A DNA stretch of 64,000 nt. Origin: Lysobacter soli. GTDB taxonomy: Bacteria; Pseudomonadota; Gammaproteobacteria; Xanthomonadales; Xanthomonadaceae. The notes below the pieces were generated by a model. That model was given only the letters and a program-made list of their open reading frames with translations, did no database searches and had not been told where the DNA came from. Shown here piece after piece: positions 27,742 through 37,794 of this stretch (the first letter of the stretch is position 1; each line of letters starts with the position of its first letter). The stretch spans positions 1 to 64,000 of the forward strand of contig NZ_QTJR01000009.1 in the NCBI RefSeq assembly GCF_003382285.1. The letters are read 5' to 3'. Both the position numbers and the translations under genes were made by a program.

Positions 27742-28260
27742 ATGTCAGCGGACCTGCCCGAGATTCTTGATGCTTGGCGCATGGTGGCGGCGCGGCGCGG
27801 CGTGGAAGGCCGTGTGCCGTTGTCGGCGCTGACGCGGCTGCGGGACAGCCTGGTCGACACCCAGGGTGAAGTGCGGTTCGCGCTCGATTTCGATCGCGAT
27901 TCGCTCAAGGTGCCTTATGTCGAACTGCGTATCGATGCCGAGCTGCCGCTGACCTGTCAGCGCAGCCTGCAGCGGTTCCTGTTGCCGGTGAACATCGTGC
28001 AGCGGCTCGGCCTCATTCGCGACGAAGCGGACGAAGCCGCGTTGCCGCCCGGATACGAGCCGCTGCTGGTGCCCGAAAACGGCCAGCTGCGGACCGTCGA
28101 ACTGGTCGAGGACGAACTCATCCTCGCCGTTCCGGTCGTGCCGATCATGCCCGGCACGGAAGCGGTGGAAGGCGACTGGCCCGCTCCCGAAGTGGGGCCG
28201 GAGCCGGAACGCGTGAACCCATTCGCTGCGTTGTCGGCGTTGAAGAAACATTCGAACTAG
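27742..28260 (+). CDS. yceD: YceD/DUF177 family protein
   Basis: A 172-residue acidic protein found next to rpmF in most proteobacteria; it has been tied to 23S rRNA or ribosome assembly in other bacteria. Motifs visible: [16 protein letters not shown] with the single conserved cysteine, and the C-terminal [11 protein letters not shown]. Start ATG 27742 ([13 protein letters not shown]) is chosen from family starts. rpmF follows by 19 bases, so the two are one transcript. Confidence 0.9.
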   Translation: MSADLPEILDAWRMVAARRGVEGRVPLSALTRLRDSLVDTQGEVRFALDFDRDSLKVPYVELRIDAELPLTCQRSLQRFLLPVNIVQRLGLIRDEADEAALPPGYEPLLVPENGQLRTVELVEDELILAVPVVPIMPGTEAVEGDWPAPEVGPEPERVNPFAALSALKKHSN

Positions 28261-28279
28261 TTTTTTTTGGAGCAAGACC

Positions 28280-28474
28280 ATGGCTGTCCAGAAGTCCCGC
28301 GTTTCCCCGTCCAAGCGTGGCATGCGTCGTTCGCACGATGCGCTGTCCGCCAAGCAGCTGGCCACCGACCCGACCACGGGCGAGACCCACCTGCGTCACC
28401 ACGTCACCGCCGACGGCTACTACCGCGGCAAGAAGGTGATCGACACCAAGTCCAAGGTTGCCGACGAAGAGTAA
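28280..28474 (+). CDS. rpmF: 50S ribosomal protein L32
   Basis: A 64-residue basic protein starting [20 protein letters not shown], the L32 signature. There are no zinc-binding cysteines, so it is the C-minus type. A GGAG ribosome binding site lies 9 bases upstream. In E. coli plsX and fabH come next; here the next gene is fabH after 209 bases, with no plsX. Confidence 0.97.
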   Translation: MAVQKSRVSPSKRGMRRSHDALSAKQLATDPTTGETHLRHHVTADGYYRGKKVIDTKSKVADEE

Positions 28475-28683
28475 TCTCTTCGCCCACCGCCGCCCGCGCC
28501 CGTCGACCGACGCGCGCGGACGCCGCCGGGCCGACTGTCCGCCGCCGCAAGGCCCCGCGAGGCAGCGTGGCCGTGGCCGCGATCCCGATGCATTAGGGTA
28601 GCGGCGGTACGCTTCCGTCGGCTTCGCCGGCGGTCCCCGGCAAGTGCCCGACAGGGCCATCACGGCTGTGCAGCGGAGTGGCG

Positions 28684-29664
28684 ATGACGCAACAGATTTA
28701 TTCCCGCATCGCGGGAACCGGCAGCTACCTTCCCGAGAAGGTGCTGACCAACGACGACCTCGCGAAGATCGTCGATACCAGCGATGAATGGATCGCGGCC
28801 CGCACCGGCATCCGCGAGCGCCACATTGCCGCCGAAGGCGAGACCACGAGCGACCTGGCCTATCACGCCTCCGTGCGCGCCCTCGAAGCGGCCGGTGTCG
28901 ATGCCACGGATCTCGACCTGATCGTCGTCGGCACGACCACGCCCGATCTCATCTTTCCGTCGACCGCCTGCCTGCTGCAGCACCGTCTCGGTGCCAACGG
29001 CTGCCCCGCGTTCGACGTCAACGCCGCCTGCACCGGCTTCGTCTATGCGCTGACGGTTGCCGACAAGTTCATACGTTCCGGCGCCGCGAAGACCGTGCTC
29101 GTGGTTGGTGCGGAAACGCTGACGCGCATGCTCGACTGGAGCGACCGCTCCACCTGCGTGCTCTTCGGCGATGGCGCCGGCGCGGTCGTGCTCAAGGCCG
29201 ACACCGAAACCGGCATCCTCAGCACCCACATGCACGCCGACGGCGGCAAGAAGGAACTGCTGTGGAATCCGGTCGGCGTGTCGGCCGGTTTCAAGCCCGA
29301 AGAACACAACGCCGGCGTGCGCGTGCTGATGACCGGAAACGAGGTCTTCAAGCATGCGGTGAAGGCGCTCGATTCTGTCGTGGAAGAAACGCTGGAAGCC
29401 AACGGACTGGATCGCCACGACATCGACTGGCTGATCCCGCACCAGGCCAACCTGCGCATCATCGAAGCCACGGCCAAGCGCCTGGACATGCCGATGGAGC
29501 GCGTGGTCGTCACCGTCGACAAGCACGGCAACACGTCGTCGGGTTCGGTGCCGCTGGCACTGGATGAAGCCGTGCGTTCGGGCAAGGTGCAGCGCGGCCA
29601 GCTCGTGCTGCTCGAAGCCTTCGGCGGCGGCTTCACCTGGGGCTCGGCGCTGCTGCGCTACTGA
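28684..29664 (+). CDS. fabH: Beta-ketoacyl-ACP synthase III
   Basis: Starts fatty-acid synthesis by condensing an acyl-CoA with malonyl-ACP. The 326 residues have the Cys116-His253-Asn283 triad (NAACTGF, PHQAN, GNTSSGS). I prefer ATG 28684 because CGGAG ends five bases before it; a GTG at 28678 would add two residues. A terminator follows the stop, so fabH seems separated from fabD by 400 bases. Confidence 0.96.
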   Translation: MTQQIYSRIAGTGSYLPEKVLTNDDLAKIVDTSDEWIAARTGIRERHIAAEGETTSDLAYHASVRALEAAGVDATDLDLIVVGTTTPDLIFPSTACLLQHRLGANGCPAFDVNAACTGFVYALTVADKFIRSGAAKTVLVVGAETLTRMLDWSDRSTCVLFGDGAGAVVLKADTETGILSTHMHADGGKKELLWNPVGVSAGFKPEEHNAGVRVLMTGNEVFKHAVKALDSVVEETLEANGLDRHDIDWLIPHQANLRIIEATAKRLDMPMERVVVTVDKHGNTSSGSVPLALDEAVRSGKVQRGQLVLLEAFGGGFTWGSALLRY

Positions 29665-29688
29665 GTTTCCTCGTCGCGAAGAACATGA

Positions 29689-29720
29689 CGCCTCCGCTCG
29701 ATGCGGAGGCGTTCTTGTTT
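29689..29720 (+). terminator. Terminator after fabH
   Basis: CGCCTCCGC, loop TCGAT, GCGGAGGCG, then TTCTTGTTT. It lies 25 bases after the fabH stop and would uncouple fabH from fabD. Confidence 0.75.
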
Positions 29721-30065
29721 GTGCCTTGGAAACGGCGAGACTGACGCGATCCTCGGAAGTCGCCTACATCCTGGCGCGCACTGTTGCGATGCCATCGGTT
29801 CCGCATGCACGTCATGCTTCCCGATCTCGAGCGGCACGGACAAGAGACCCATGAGCAGGCGGACGAATACACACGTCGGTGCGTCGAGCGACAGGAGTTT
29901 TGGCCGCCGAAACTTAATCGGCCAACGAGCCCGCGGCATGAGCTGTTTACGAAGCGCGCGCCTTCACAGTTCCGCAACGCATCCGGTCTTCAATACGACC
30001 CGGTACAGACGCACTAGAGCAAAGGCTCGTATCATGCGCACTCTTTTCGCAGGGACCCCCGCCGA
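29721..30065 (+). other. Lower-GC gap between fabH and fabD
   Basis: About 345 bases visibly poorer in GC than the flanking genes. A short reading frame (ATG 29805 to TAG 30017, 70 residues, starting MHVMLPDLERHGQ) has charged, protein-like composition but atypical codons and no ribosome binding site I trust, so I do not call it a gene. The fabD promoter should lie at the right end; TATCAT at 30029-30034 is a possible -10. Confidence 0.5.
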
Positions 30066-31022
30066 GTGACCGATTCCACCGCCCACGACGCTTCGCTGGC
30101 CTTCGTGTTTCCAGGCCAGGGTTCCCAGTCCGTCGGCATGCTCGCGGAGCTGGCCGAACTGCACCCGATCGTGCGCGAGACCTTCGGCGAGGCCAGCGAT
30201 GGCGCCGGCGTCGACCTGTGGGCGCTGAGCCAGGGCGGTCCGGAAGAAATGCTCAACCGCACCGAGTACACCCAGCCGGCGCTGCTCGCCGCGGGCGTAG
30301 CGGTGTGGCGCGCGTGGCACGGGCAGGGCGGTCGTTCGCCGGCGCTGCTTGCCGGCCACAGCCTGGGTGAATACACCGCCCTGGTCGCCGCTGGCGCGCT
30401 GTCGCTGAAGGACGGGGCGCATCTGGTTCGGCTGCGCGGGCAATTGATGCAGGACGCCGCACCAGCGGGCGTGGGCGCGATGGCTGCGGTCCTGGGTGCC
30501 GAAGACGCGCTCGTGCAGGAAGTCTGCGAAGCGGTATCCGGCACCGAGGTGGTGGTTCCGGCCAACTTCAATTCGCCCGGCCAGATCGTCATCGGCGGTC
30601 ATGCCGCGGCGGTCGACAAGGCGCTGGCGATGCTTGGCGAACGTGGTGTGCGCAAGGCGGTGAAGCTCGCCGTCAGCGTGCCCTCGCACACGCCGCTGAT
30701 GCGCGAGGCCGCCAACCGCCTCGCCGAAGCGATGACAGGCCTGTCCTGGCGCATGCCCGACCGGCCCGTCGTGCAGAACGTCGATGCACGGGTGCACGAA
30801 AGCGTGGACGCCATTCGCGACGCGCTCGTGCGCCAGCTCTACCTGCCCGTGCAATGGACCGGTTGCGTCCAGTCGCTGGCAGGCAAGGGCGCCACGCGCA
30901 TGGCCGAATGCGGCCCCGGCAAGGTCCTGGCCGGCCTGGTCAAGCGCATCGACAAAAGTATCGACGCACGCGCGATCGGCGCGGTGGGCGAGTTCGAATC
31001 CGCGCTCGCCGAGTGGAAATGA
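30066..31022 (+). CDS. fabD: Malonyl-CoA:ACP transacylase
   Basis: Loads malonyl groups onto ACP for chain elongation. The 318 residues have the nucleophile motif GHSLGEY (Ser99), the FPGQGSQ start, the active-site histidine in VPSHTPLM and the Gln/Arg positions typical of FabD. GTG start. fabG follows after 93 bases, then acpP and fabF, the usual order. Confidence 0.96.
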   Translation: MTDSTAHDASLAFVFPGQGSQSVGMLAELAELHPIVRETFGEASDGAGVDLWALSQGGPEEMLNRTEYTQPALLAAGVAVWRAWHGQGGRSPALLAGHSLGEYTALVAAGALSLKDGAHLVRLRGQLMQDAAPAGVGAMAAVLGAEDALVQEVCEAVSGTEVVVPANFNSPGQIVIGGHAAAVDKALAMLGERGVRKAVKLAVSVPSHTPLMREAANRLAEAMTGLSWRMPDRPVVQNVDARVHESVDAIRDALVRQLYLPVQWTGCVQSLAGKGATRMAECGPGKVLAGLVKRIDKSIDARAIGAVGEFESALAEWK

Positions 31023-31115
31023 TCATCGGCATGCAGGCGCGCGGATCCGCATGATCCCGCGCCGGATGCGCATCCTGACGGATGCGCTTTCACTGCGCTC
31101 TCAATGGAGACCTCA

Positions 31116-31859
31116 ATGACCCAGCTTCTCAAAGGTGAAATCGCCCTGGTCACTGGTGCCAGCCGCGGCATCGGCGCGGCGATCGCCGACGAACTGGCCG
31201 CGCAGGGCGCGACGGTGATCGGCACGGCCACGTCCGAAAGCGGCGCGAACGCCATCGGCGAACGCCTCGCCGCGCACGGTGGTCACGGCCGCGTGCTCGA
31301 CGTCAGCGACGCCGCATCGATCGAAACGCTGATCGACGGCATCACCAAGGACATCGGCGCCATCTCGATCCTCGTGAACAATGCCGGCATCACGCGCGAC
31401 AACCTGCTGATGCGCATGAAGGACGAGGACTGGCAGGCGATCCTCGACACCAATCTCACCAGCGTCTACCGCACCAGCAAGGCGGTGATGCGCTCGATGA
31501 TGAAGGCGCGCAAGGGCCGCATCATCAACATCGCTTCGGTGATCGGCGTGACCGGCAATGCCGGCCAGGCCAACTACGCCGCGGCCAAGGCCGGCATCAT
31601 CGCCTTCAGCAAGTCGCTGGCGAAGGAGATCGGCAGCCGCAATATCACGGTCAACGTCGTGGCGCCGGGCTTCATCGACACCGACATGACCAAGGCGCTG
31701 CCGGAAGACGCCAAGAACGCGATGCTCGGCCAGATCGCGCTCGGCCGTTTCGGCGAGCCGGCGGACATCGCCCGCGCGGTGGCCTTCCTGGCCGGCCCGT
31801 CCGCGGCCTACATCACCGGCGAGACCCTGCACGTCAACGGCGGCATGTACATGCCGTGA
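31116..31859 (+). CDS. fabG: 3-oxoacyl-ACP reductase
   Basis: NADPH-dependent reduction of beta-ketoacyl-ACP. The 247 residues form a short-chain dehydrogenase with TGASRGIG (13-20), NNAG, and Ser141-Tyr154-Lys158. It ends GGMYMP as in close FabG proteins. The ATG at 31116 follows GGAG by six bases; an ATG four codons upstream overlaps that site and is unlikely. Confidence 0.97.
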   Translation: MTQLLKGEIALVTGASRGIGAAIADELAAQGATVIGTATSESGANAIGERLAAHGGHGRVLDVSDAASIETLIDGITKDIGAISILVNNAGITRDNLLMRMKDEDWQAILDTNLTSVYRTSKAVMRSMMKARKGRIINIASVIGVTGNAGQANYAAAKAGIIAFSKSLAKEIGSRNITVNVVAPGFIDTDMTKALPEDAKNAMLGQIALGRFGEPADIARAVAFLAGPSAAYITGETLHVNGGMYMP

Positions 31860-31895
31860 GCGGCCTCGGCCGATCAATGTTTCAGCTGTAACCGC

Positions 31896-31923
31896 TTGAA
31901 CCCAAAGGGCTTTCGCGTATGCT
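31896..31923 (+). promoter_or_regulatory. Sigma-70 promoter for acpP
   Basis: TTGAAC (31896-31901), 16-base spacer, TATGCT (31918-31923). This gives a leader of about 60 bases that ends in the strong ribosome binding site GGGAGGAG before acpP. A separate strong promoter fits the very high need for ACP. Confidence 0.6.
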
Positions 31924-31989
31924 CGCGATCGTCCTCGATTCAATTAGACTATTCCGTCGAATATCCCGTCCCGGGAGGAGTGAGAACCC

Positions 31990-32229
31990 ATGAGCAGCAT
32001 CGAAGAACGCGTCAAGAAGATCGTGGTCGAACAGCTTGGCGTTAAGGAAGAAGAAGTCACCAACAACGCTTCGTTCGTCGACGACCTCGGCGCGGACTCG
32101 CTCGACACCGTCGAGCTGGTGATGGCGCTCGAAGAAGAGTTCGAGTGCGAGATCCCGGACGAAGAGGCCGAGAAGATCACCTCGGTGCAGCAGGCGATCG
32201 ACTACGTGAAGGCTCACGTCAAGAGCTAA
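31990..32229 (+). CDS. acpP: Acyl carrier protein
   Basis: A 79-residue acidic helical protein carrying the growing acyl chain on 4'-phosphopantetheine at Ser37 (GADSLDTVE). Codons are strongly biased and the ribosome binding site is excellent, fitting high expression. Own promoter predicted upstream, three hairpins downstream. Confidence 0.98.
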   Translation: MSSIEERVKKIVVEQLGVKEEEVTNNASFVDDLGADSLDTVELVMALEEEFECEIPDEEAEKITSVQQAIDYVKAHVKS

Positions 32230-32243
32230 GCGTCCATCGCTTG

Positions 32244-32344
32244 GCGGATGCCGGCCCACTGGCCCGGCGTCCGCGAAAACCAACGCCGAGCTTCGGCGCC
32301 TGGTACGTCAGGAAAATCAGACCGGGGCCGCACATAGCGGCCCC
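32244..32344 (+). promoter_or_regulatory. Three successive hairpins between acpP and fabF
   Basis: Hairpin 1: GCGGATGCCGG (32244-32254) with CCGGCGTCCGC (32264-32274), 11 pairs with one G-U. Hairpin 2: CGCCGA...TCGGCG around 32284-32299. Hairpin 3: GGGGCCGC (32324-32331) with GCGGCCCC (32337-32344), 8 pairs, followed by GTGTCTT. None has a full T-tract, so partial termination or mRNA protection fits better than a full stop. Confidence 0.6.
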
Positions 32345-32395
32345 GTGTCTTATCAGCCGGTCTATACGCCGGCGTAGTGTCAGACGGAGTGTTTC

Positions 32396-33637
<1,242 letters not shown>

Positions 33638-33660
33638 TCGTCGTTGAAGTGCGACCCCGA

Positions 33661-33690
33661 AATCCCCGCTTTGGCGGGGATTTCTTTTTC
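33661..33690 (+). terminator. Terminator after fabF
   Basis: AATCCCCGC, loop TTT, GGCGGGGATT, then TCTTTTTC. It cuts the fab cluster from pabB. Confidence 0.9.
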
Positions 33691-33789
33691 TGCACAGCCG
33701 CCCAGTTCAGTCCTGGATTCACCCGATCGCGTGTGCCGGCACCCGCGCGTGACGGCGATGAAAAGCGTTCATCGGCTAGCGACGAACGT

Positions 33790-33826
33790 TCCAGGCCTGG
33801 GTCCCGGTCTTCGCCGGTATGACGAG
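33790..33826. repeat. Degenerate single-module palindromic repeat (copy C)
   Basis: GGCCTGGGTCCCGG...CCGGTATGACGAG is the reverse complement of module 1 of the repeat at 7.4 kb, with one broken stem position. The second module is missing or decayed. It occupies the fabF-pabB gap. Confidence 0.65.
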
Positions 33827-33888
33827 CAGATTGTCGGGAGGGCGGTTGTACGGGCCGCCAGACCGCGCCAATAGACGACAATGTCGCC

Positions 33889-35256
33889 ATGCTCCTGACC
33901 CATCCGCTCCCCACCTCGTTCGACCTGCTCGCGCTCCAGCGCCTGGCGCTGGCCCGCTATCCGCTGCTGCTGGAATCCAGCGCGCACGGCACCGCGCAGG
34001 GCCGTTGGGACCTGCTGCTCGTTGCCGATGGCGGCCAGCTTCGCCTCGACACCGACGCAACGGTTCGCGACGAAAACGGTACCGGGATCGGCACTGATTT
34101 CTTTGCCGCGCTCGACGCCCAATGGCAGGCCGAGCGCGTCCCGCGCGACGAACCGCGCTGGCCGTTCCGTGGCGGCTGGGCACTGCTCTTTGGTTACGAG
34201 GCCGCGGCGCAGGTCGAGCCGATCCTGTCGCTGCCGCGCGCGGAAGGTCGCCTTCCAGTCGCGCTCGCATTGCGTTGCCCGGCCGCCGTGCTGCGCGATC
34301 ACACCAGCGGCGAGTGCGTGCTGGTCGTCGAAACGGCACACGAGACGCTGCGCGACGACGTCCTCGACGACATCGCCCAACTCGCCGCGCAACCGCCGCT
34401 GCCGGCGTGGCACGGGCCCGTCGCGCTGGACGAAGACGAATCCGATCGCTTCACCGACGGCGTACGCCGCGTGCTCGATTACCTCGCCGCCGGCGATGTC
34501 TTCCAGGCCAACCTGTCGCGCGGCTGGCGCGCGCGTTTCGGTCGCGACGTGCAGGCCGCCGAACTGTTCCAGCGCCTGCGCGAGAACAACCCCGCACCGT
34601 TCGCCGGTGTGTTCGCGGGCGACGACTGGGCCGTCGTCAGCGCATCGCCGGAGCGGCTGGTGTCGGTGCGCGGCGATGTCGTCGAGACGCGTCCCATCGC
34701 CGGCACGCGTCCGCGATTCGATGGCGACGACGACGCGGCGCGCATCCAGGAACTGGTCGGCCATCCGAAGGAGCGCGCCGAGCACGTGATGCTGATCGAC
34801 CTGGAACGCAACGACCTCGGACGCGTCTGCACGCCGGGCAGCGTCGAAGTCGATGAACTCATGACGGTCGAAAGCTACGCGCACGTGCACCACATCGTGA
34901 GCAACGTGCGCGGCCGCCTGCGCAGCGACGCGACGCCTGGGCAGGTGATCCGCGCGGTGTTCCCGGGCGGCACCATTACCGGCTGCCCGAAGGTGCGCTG
35001 CATGCAGATCATCGCCGAGCTCGAAGGCGTCGGCCGCGGCGCCTACACGGGTGCGATGGGCTGGCTCAACCGCGATGGCGACATGGACCTGAACATCCTG
35101 ATCCGCAGCGCCGAGCTCGAATCGACGCCCGACGGCGCGACGCTGCGCTTCCGCACCGGTGCCGGCATCGTGGCCGATTCCGACCCGCGCAAGGAACTCG
35201 ACGAAACCCGCGCCAAGGCGCGCGGCATGCTGCGCGCGCTGGGAGTGGCCGGATGA
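33889..35256 (+). CDS. pabB: Aminodeoxychorismate synthase component I
   Basis: Turns chorismate and ammonia into 4-amino-4-deoxychorismate on the folate path. The 455 residues show the chorismate-binding fold with ERLVSVRGDVVETRPIAGT, the LIDLERNDLGR stretch, FPGGTITGCPK and the metal site in RTGAGIVADSD. Residue 271 is Ala (PIAGT), as in anthranilate synthase, while E. coli PabB has Lys there. The next gene is pabC, which supports PabB. Its stop overlaps pabC (ATGA). The glutaminase partner PabA is not in the window. Confidence 0.88.
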   Translation: MLLTHPLPTSFDLLALQRLALARYPLLLESSAHGTAQGRWDLLLVADGGQLRLDTDATVRDENGTGIGTDFFAALDAQWQAERVPRDEPRWPFRGGWALLFGYEAAAQVEPILSLPRAEGRLPVALALRCPAAVLRDHTSGECVLVVETAHETLRDDVLDDIAQLAAQPPLPAWHGPVALDEDESDRFTDGVRRVLDYLAAGDVFQANLSRGWRARFGRDVQAAELFQRLRENNPAPFAGVFAGDDWAVVSASPERLVSVRGDVVETRPIAGTRPRFDGDDDAARIQELVGHPKERAEHVMLIDLERNDLGRVCTPGSVEVDELMTVESYAHVHHIVSNVRGRLRSDATPGQVIRAVFPGGTITGCPKVRCMQIIAELEGVGRGAYTGAMGWLNRDGDMDLNILIRSAELESTPDGATLRFRTGAGIVADSDPRKELDETRAKARGMLRALGVAG

Positions 35257-36068
35257 GCGTGCGGCACTTCGTCGGCGATCAGTCGGTGGCGAACACGCCC
35301 GACCAGGATCGCGGCCTCGCATACGGCGACGGGTTGTTCGAAACCATGCGTGCCCACGACGGCGATGTGCACTGGTGGCCCGCGCACTGGCGGCGGCTCG
35401 AACGCGGTGCTCACGCGCTCGGAATCGCGTTGCCGGACCGGGCACGCGTTCGCCACGAAGCGCAGGCGCTACTCGACGGCGCCGGCGGTGTGCTCAAGCT
35501 GATCGTCACGCGCGGCGTTGGCGGCCGCGGTTATGCGCCGTTCGATGCCATCTCGCCGCATTGGATCGTGTCGCGCCACGACGCGCCGCCCGCGGCGCCT
35601 GCCGACGGCCTGACGCTGCGCTGGTGCGACACGCGCCTCGCAGTGCAGCCAGCGCTGGCGGGGATCAAGCACTGCAACCGGCTCGAACAGGTGCTGGCGC
35701 GCGCCGAATGGCGCGATGCCGACGTCGACGAAGGCCTGATGCGCAGCACCGAAGGCGACGTCGTCAGCGCCACTGCGGCCAATCTGTTCGTCCTGCACGA
35801 CGGCCGCTGGACGACCCCGGCCGTGGACCGCTGCGGCATCGCCGGCGTGTGCCGCGAATGGGCGATCGACGCCCTTCAGGCGCGGGAGGCGCGCCTGGCT
35901 GTGACCGAAGTCGAAGCGGCCGAGGCCGTTTTCCTGTGCAATGCCGCGCGCGGTATCCTGCCCGTGGCGCGGCTCGGCGCTCGCGTCTGGCGACCGCACC
36001 CGCAGGTGGCGCAACTTCGCCGCCGCCTGGCCGCCGAGCATCCCGCATTCGCCACGGAGGTTGCGTGA
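35253..36068 (+). CDS. pabC: 4-amino-4-deoxychorismate lyase
   Basis: PLP enzyme releasing p-aminobenzoate and pyruvate. The 271 residues have the fold-IV aminotransferase layout: GLAYGDGLFETMR near the N-terminus, the PLP lysine in GIKHCNRLEQVLAR, and SATAANLFVL. Start and end overlap the neighbours by four bases each, so pabB-pabC-mltG are translated together. This order is also seen in E. coli (pabC-yceG-tmk-holB). Confidence 0.93.
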   Translation: MSVRHFVGDQSVANTPDQDRGLAYGDGLFETMRAHDGDVHWWPAHWRRLERGAHALGIALPDRARVRHEAQALLDGAGGVLKLIVTRGVGGRGYAPFDAISPHWIVSRHDAPPAAPADGLTLRWCDTRLAVQPALAGIKHCNRLEQVLARAEWRDADVDEGLMRSTEGDVVSATAANLFVLHDGRWTTPAVDRCGIAGVCREWAIDALQAREARLAVTEVEAAEAVFLCNAARGILPVARLGARVWRPHPQVAQLRRRLAAEHPAFATEVA

Positions 36069-37159
36069 GTCGCAAATCTGGCCGCCGCCTGGGCGGCTTC
36101 TTGTTCGTGTTGCTGTTGATCGCCGCCGGCGTCGGCGCGTACCTGTGGCAGCGCTACACCAGCTTCGCCGATGCGCCGCTGGCGGGTCTGGAAGCAGGCG
36201 AAAGCCTGGTCGTCGAACGCGGCGATTCGCTCCCGGCCATCGTCCGCAAGCTCCGCGAGGCCGGCGTCCACCAGGGCGATCTGGTCGAATGGCGGGCGCT
36301 GGCGCGCCAGCTCGGCGCCGCCGGCAAGCTGCAGGTCGGCGAATACGCGCTGGAACCCGGCACCTCGCCCCGCGACCTGCTCACCGCGATGCGCGACGGC
36401 AAGGTCGTGCGTCGCCGCTTCACCATCGTGGAAGGCTGGAACATCCGCGAACTGCGCGCGGCGCTGTCGCGGGCGGAGGAACTCAAGCACGAAACGACCA
36501 GCCTCGACGACGTCGCCTTGATGAAAGCGCTGGGTCATCCCGGCCACCATCCTGAAGGCCGCTTCCTGCCGGAGACCTACCTGTTCACGCGCGGCGACAG
36601 CGACCTGGATGTGCTCAAACGCGCGCACGAGGCGATGGAGAAGGCGCTCGCCGCCGCGTGGGAGCGCCGCGTGCCCGACAGCGTGCTGAAGACGCCCGAC
36701 GAAATGCTGGTGCTCGCGTCCATCGTCGAAAAGGAAACCGGCATCGCGGAGGAACGTCCGCGCATCGCCGGGCTGTTCGAACGCCGCCTGCAGATCGGCA
36801 TGCGCCTTCAGACCGACCCGACCGTGATCTACGGGCTGGGCACGAATTACGACGGCAACCTGCGCAAGGTCCACCTCACCACCGACACGCCATACAACAC
36901 CTACACGCGCACCGGCCTGCCGCCGACGCCGATCGCGATGCCCGGCGCCGATGCGCTGCAGGCGGTCGCGCGTCCGCAGCGTGGCGAGGAGCTGTATTTC
37001 GTCGCGGTGGGCGATGGCAGCGGGCGTCATCTGTTCGCGCGCACGCTCGCCGAACACGAGGCGAACGTGCAGCGCTACCTGCAGAAATACCGCCAGGCGC
37101 GCGCGGCCGAACGCACCGCCGAGCCGGCGGCCGGCGCGAAGACGCAGGAACGCCAATGA
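36065..37159 (+). CDS. mltG: Endolytic murein transglycosylase MltG
   Basis: Inner-membrane enzyme that cuts new glycan strands and sets their length. The 364 residues have an N-terminal membrane helix (about 10-27), a LysM-like segment and the YceG catalytic domain with Glu in LASIVEKETG. The C-terminal motif PYNTYTRTGLPPTPI is the family hallmark. A GTG start inside the pabC stop gives the usual short basic N-terminus. Confidence 0.94.
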   Translation: MSRKSGRRLGGFLFVLLLIAAGVGAYLWQRYTSFADAPLAGLEAGESLVVERGDSLPAIVRKLREAGVHQGDLVEWRALARQLGAAGKLQVGEYALEPGTSPRDLLTAMRDGKVVRRRFTIVEGWNIRELRAALSRAEELKHETTSLDDVALMKALGHPGHHPEGRFLPETYLFTRGDSDLDVLKRAHEAMEKALAAAWERRVPDSVLKTPDEMLVLASIVEKETGIAEERPRIAGLFERRLQIGMRLQTDPTVIYGLGTNYDGNLRKVHLTTDTPYNTYTRTGLPPTPIAMPGADALQAVARPQRGEELYFVAVGDGSGRHLFARTLAEHEANVQRYLQKYRQARAAERTAEPAAGAKTQERQ

Positions 37160-37794
37160 CGCTTCGTTCGTACCCGCGCTTCATCACGCTGGAAGGCAGC
37201 GAGGGGGCCGGCAAGTCGACGGTGCTCGCCGCGCTGCGCGAGGTGCTGGCGGGCGATGCACGCGACACCGTCGTGACGCGCGAGCCGGGCGGCACGCCGC
37301 TGGCCGAACAGATCCGCGGCCTGCTGCTCGACACGCACCACGAACCGCCGACGACTGAAGCCGAGTTGCTGCTGGTCTTCGCCGCGCGTGCGCAGCATGT
37401 GCGCGAGACCATCCTGCCGGCGCTGGAGCGCGGCGCCTGGGTGATCAGCGACCGCTTCACCGACGCCAGTTACGCCTACCAGGGCGCGGCGCGCGGGGGC
37501 GATCTCGACTTCATCGGCGAACTCGAACGCCGCGTCGTCGGCATCGCCCCCGGCATGACGCTGTTGCTCGACGTGCCCGTTGCGATCGGACTGCAACGTG
37601 CGCGCGGACGCGGCGCGACCGATCGCATCGAGGCCGAACGCGAGGACTTCTTCGAACGTGTGCGCGAGGGTTACCTCGCACGCGCGAAGGCGGACCCCGC
37701 ACGCTTCCGCGTGATCGACGCGACGCAACCGGCCGACGTCGTCGCCGCGCAGGCCGTCGCGCACCTGCGCGACTGGATCGGAGCGAACGCATGA
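37156..37794 (+). CDS. tmk: Thymidylate kinase
   Basis: Phosphorylates dTMP to dTDP. The 212 residues have the P-loop EGSEGAGKST (13-22), the DRF/DR motif in ISDRFTDASYAYQG, TREPGGTPLAEQIR and the LID region RGRGATDRIEAE. It is coupled by ATGA overlaps to mltG and holB on both sides. Confidence 0.96.
   Translation: MTLRSYPRFITLEGSEGAGKSTVLAALREVLAGDARDTVVTREPGGTPLAEQIRGLLLDTHHEPPTTEAELLLVFAARAQHVRETILPALERGAWVISDRFTDASYAYQGAARGGDLDFIGELERRVVGIAPGMTLLLDVPVAIGLQRARGRGATDRIEAEREDFFERVREGYLARAKADPARFRVIDATQPADVVAAQAVAHLRDWIGANA

Noticed and set aside
29784-30017. Small plus-strand gene of 70-77 residues between fabH and fabD
   Set aside because: Only a weak start, no ribosome binding site and unusual codons; reported as a finding rather than a CDS.
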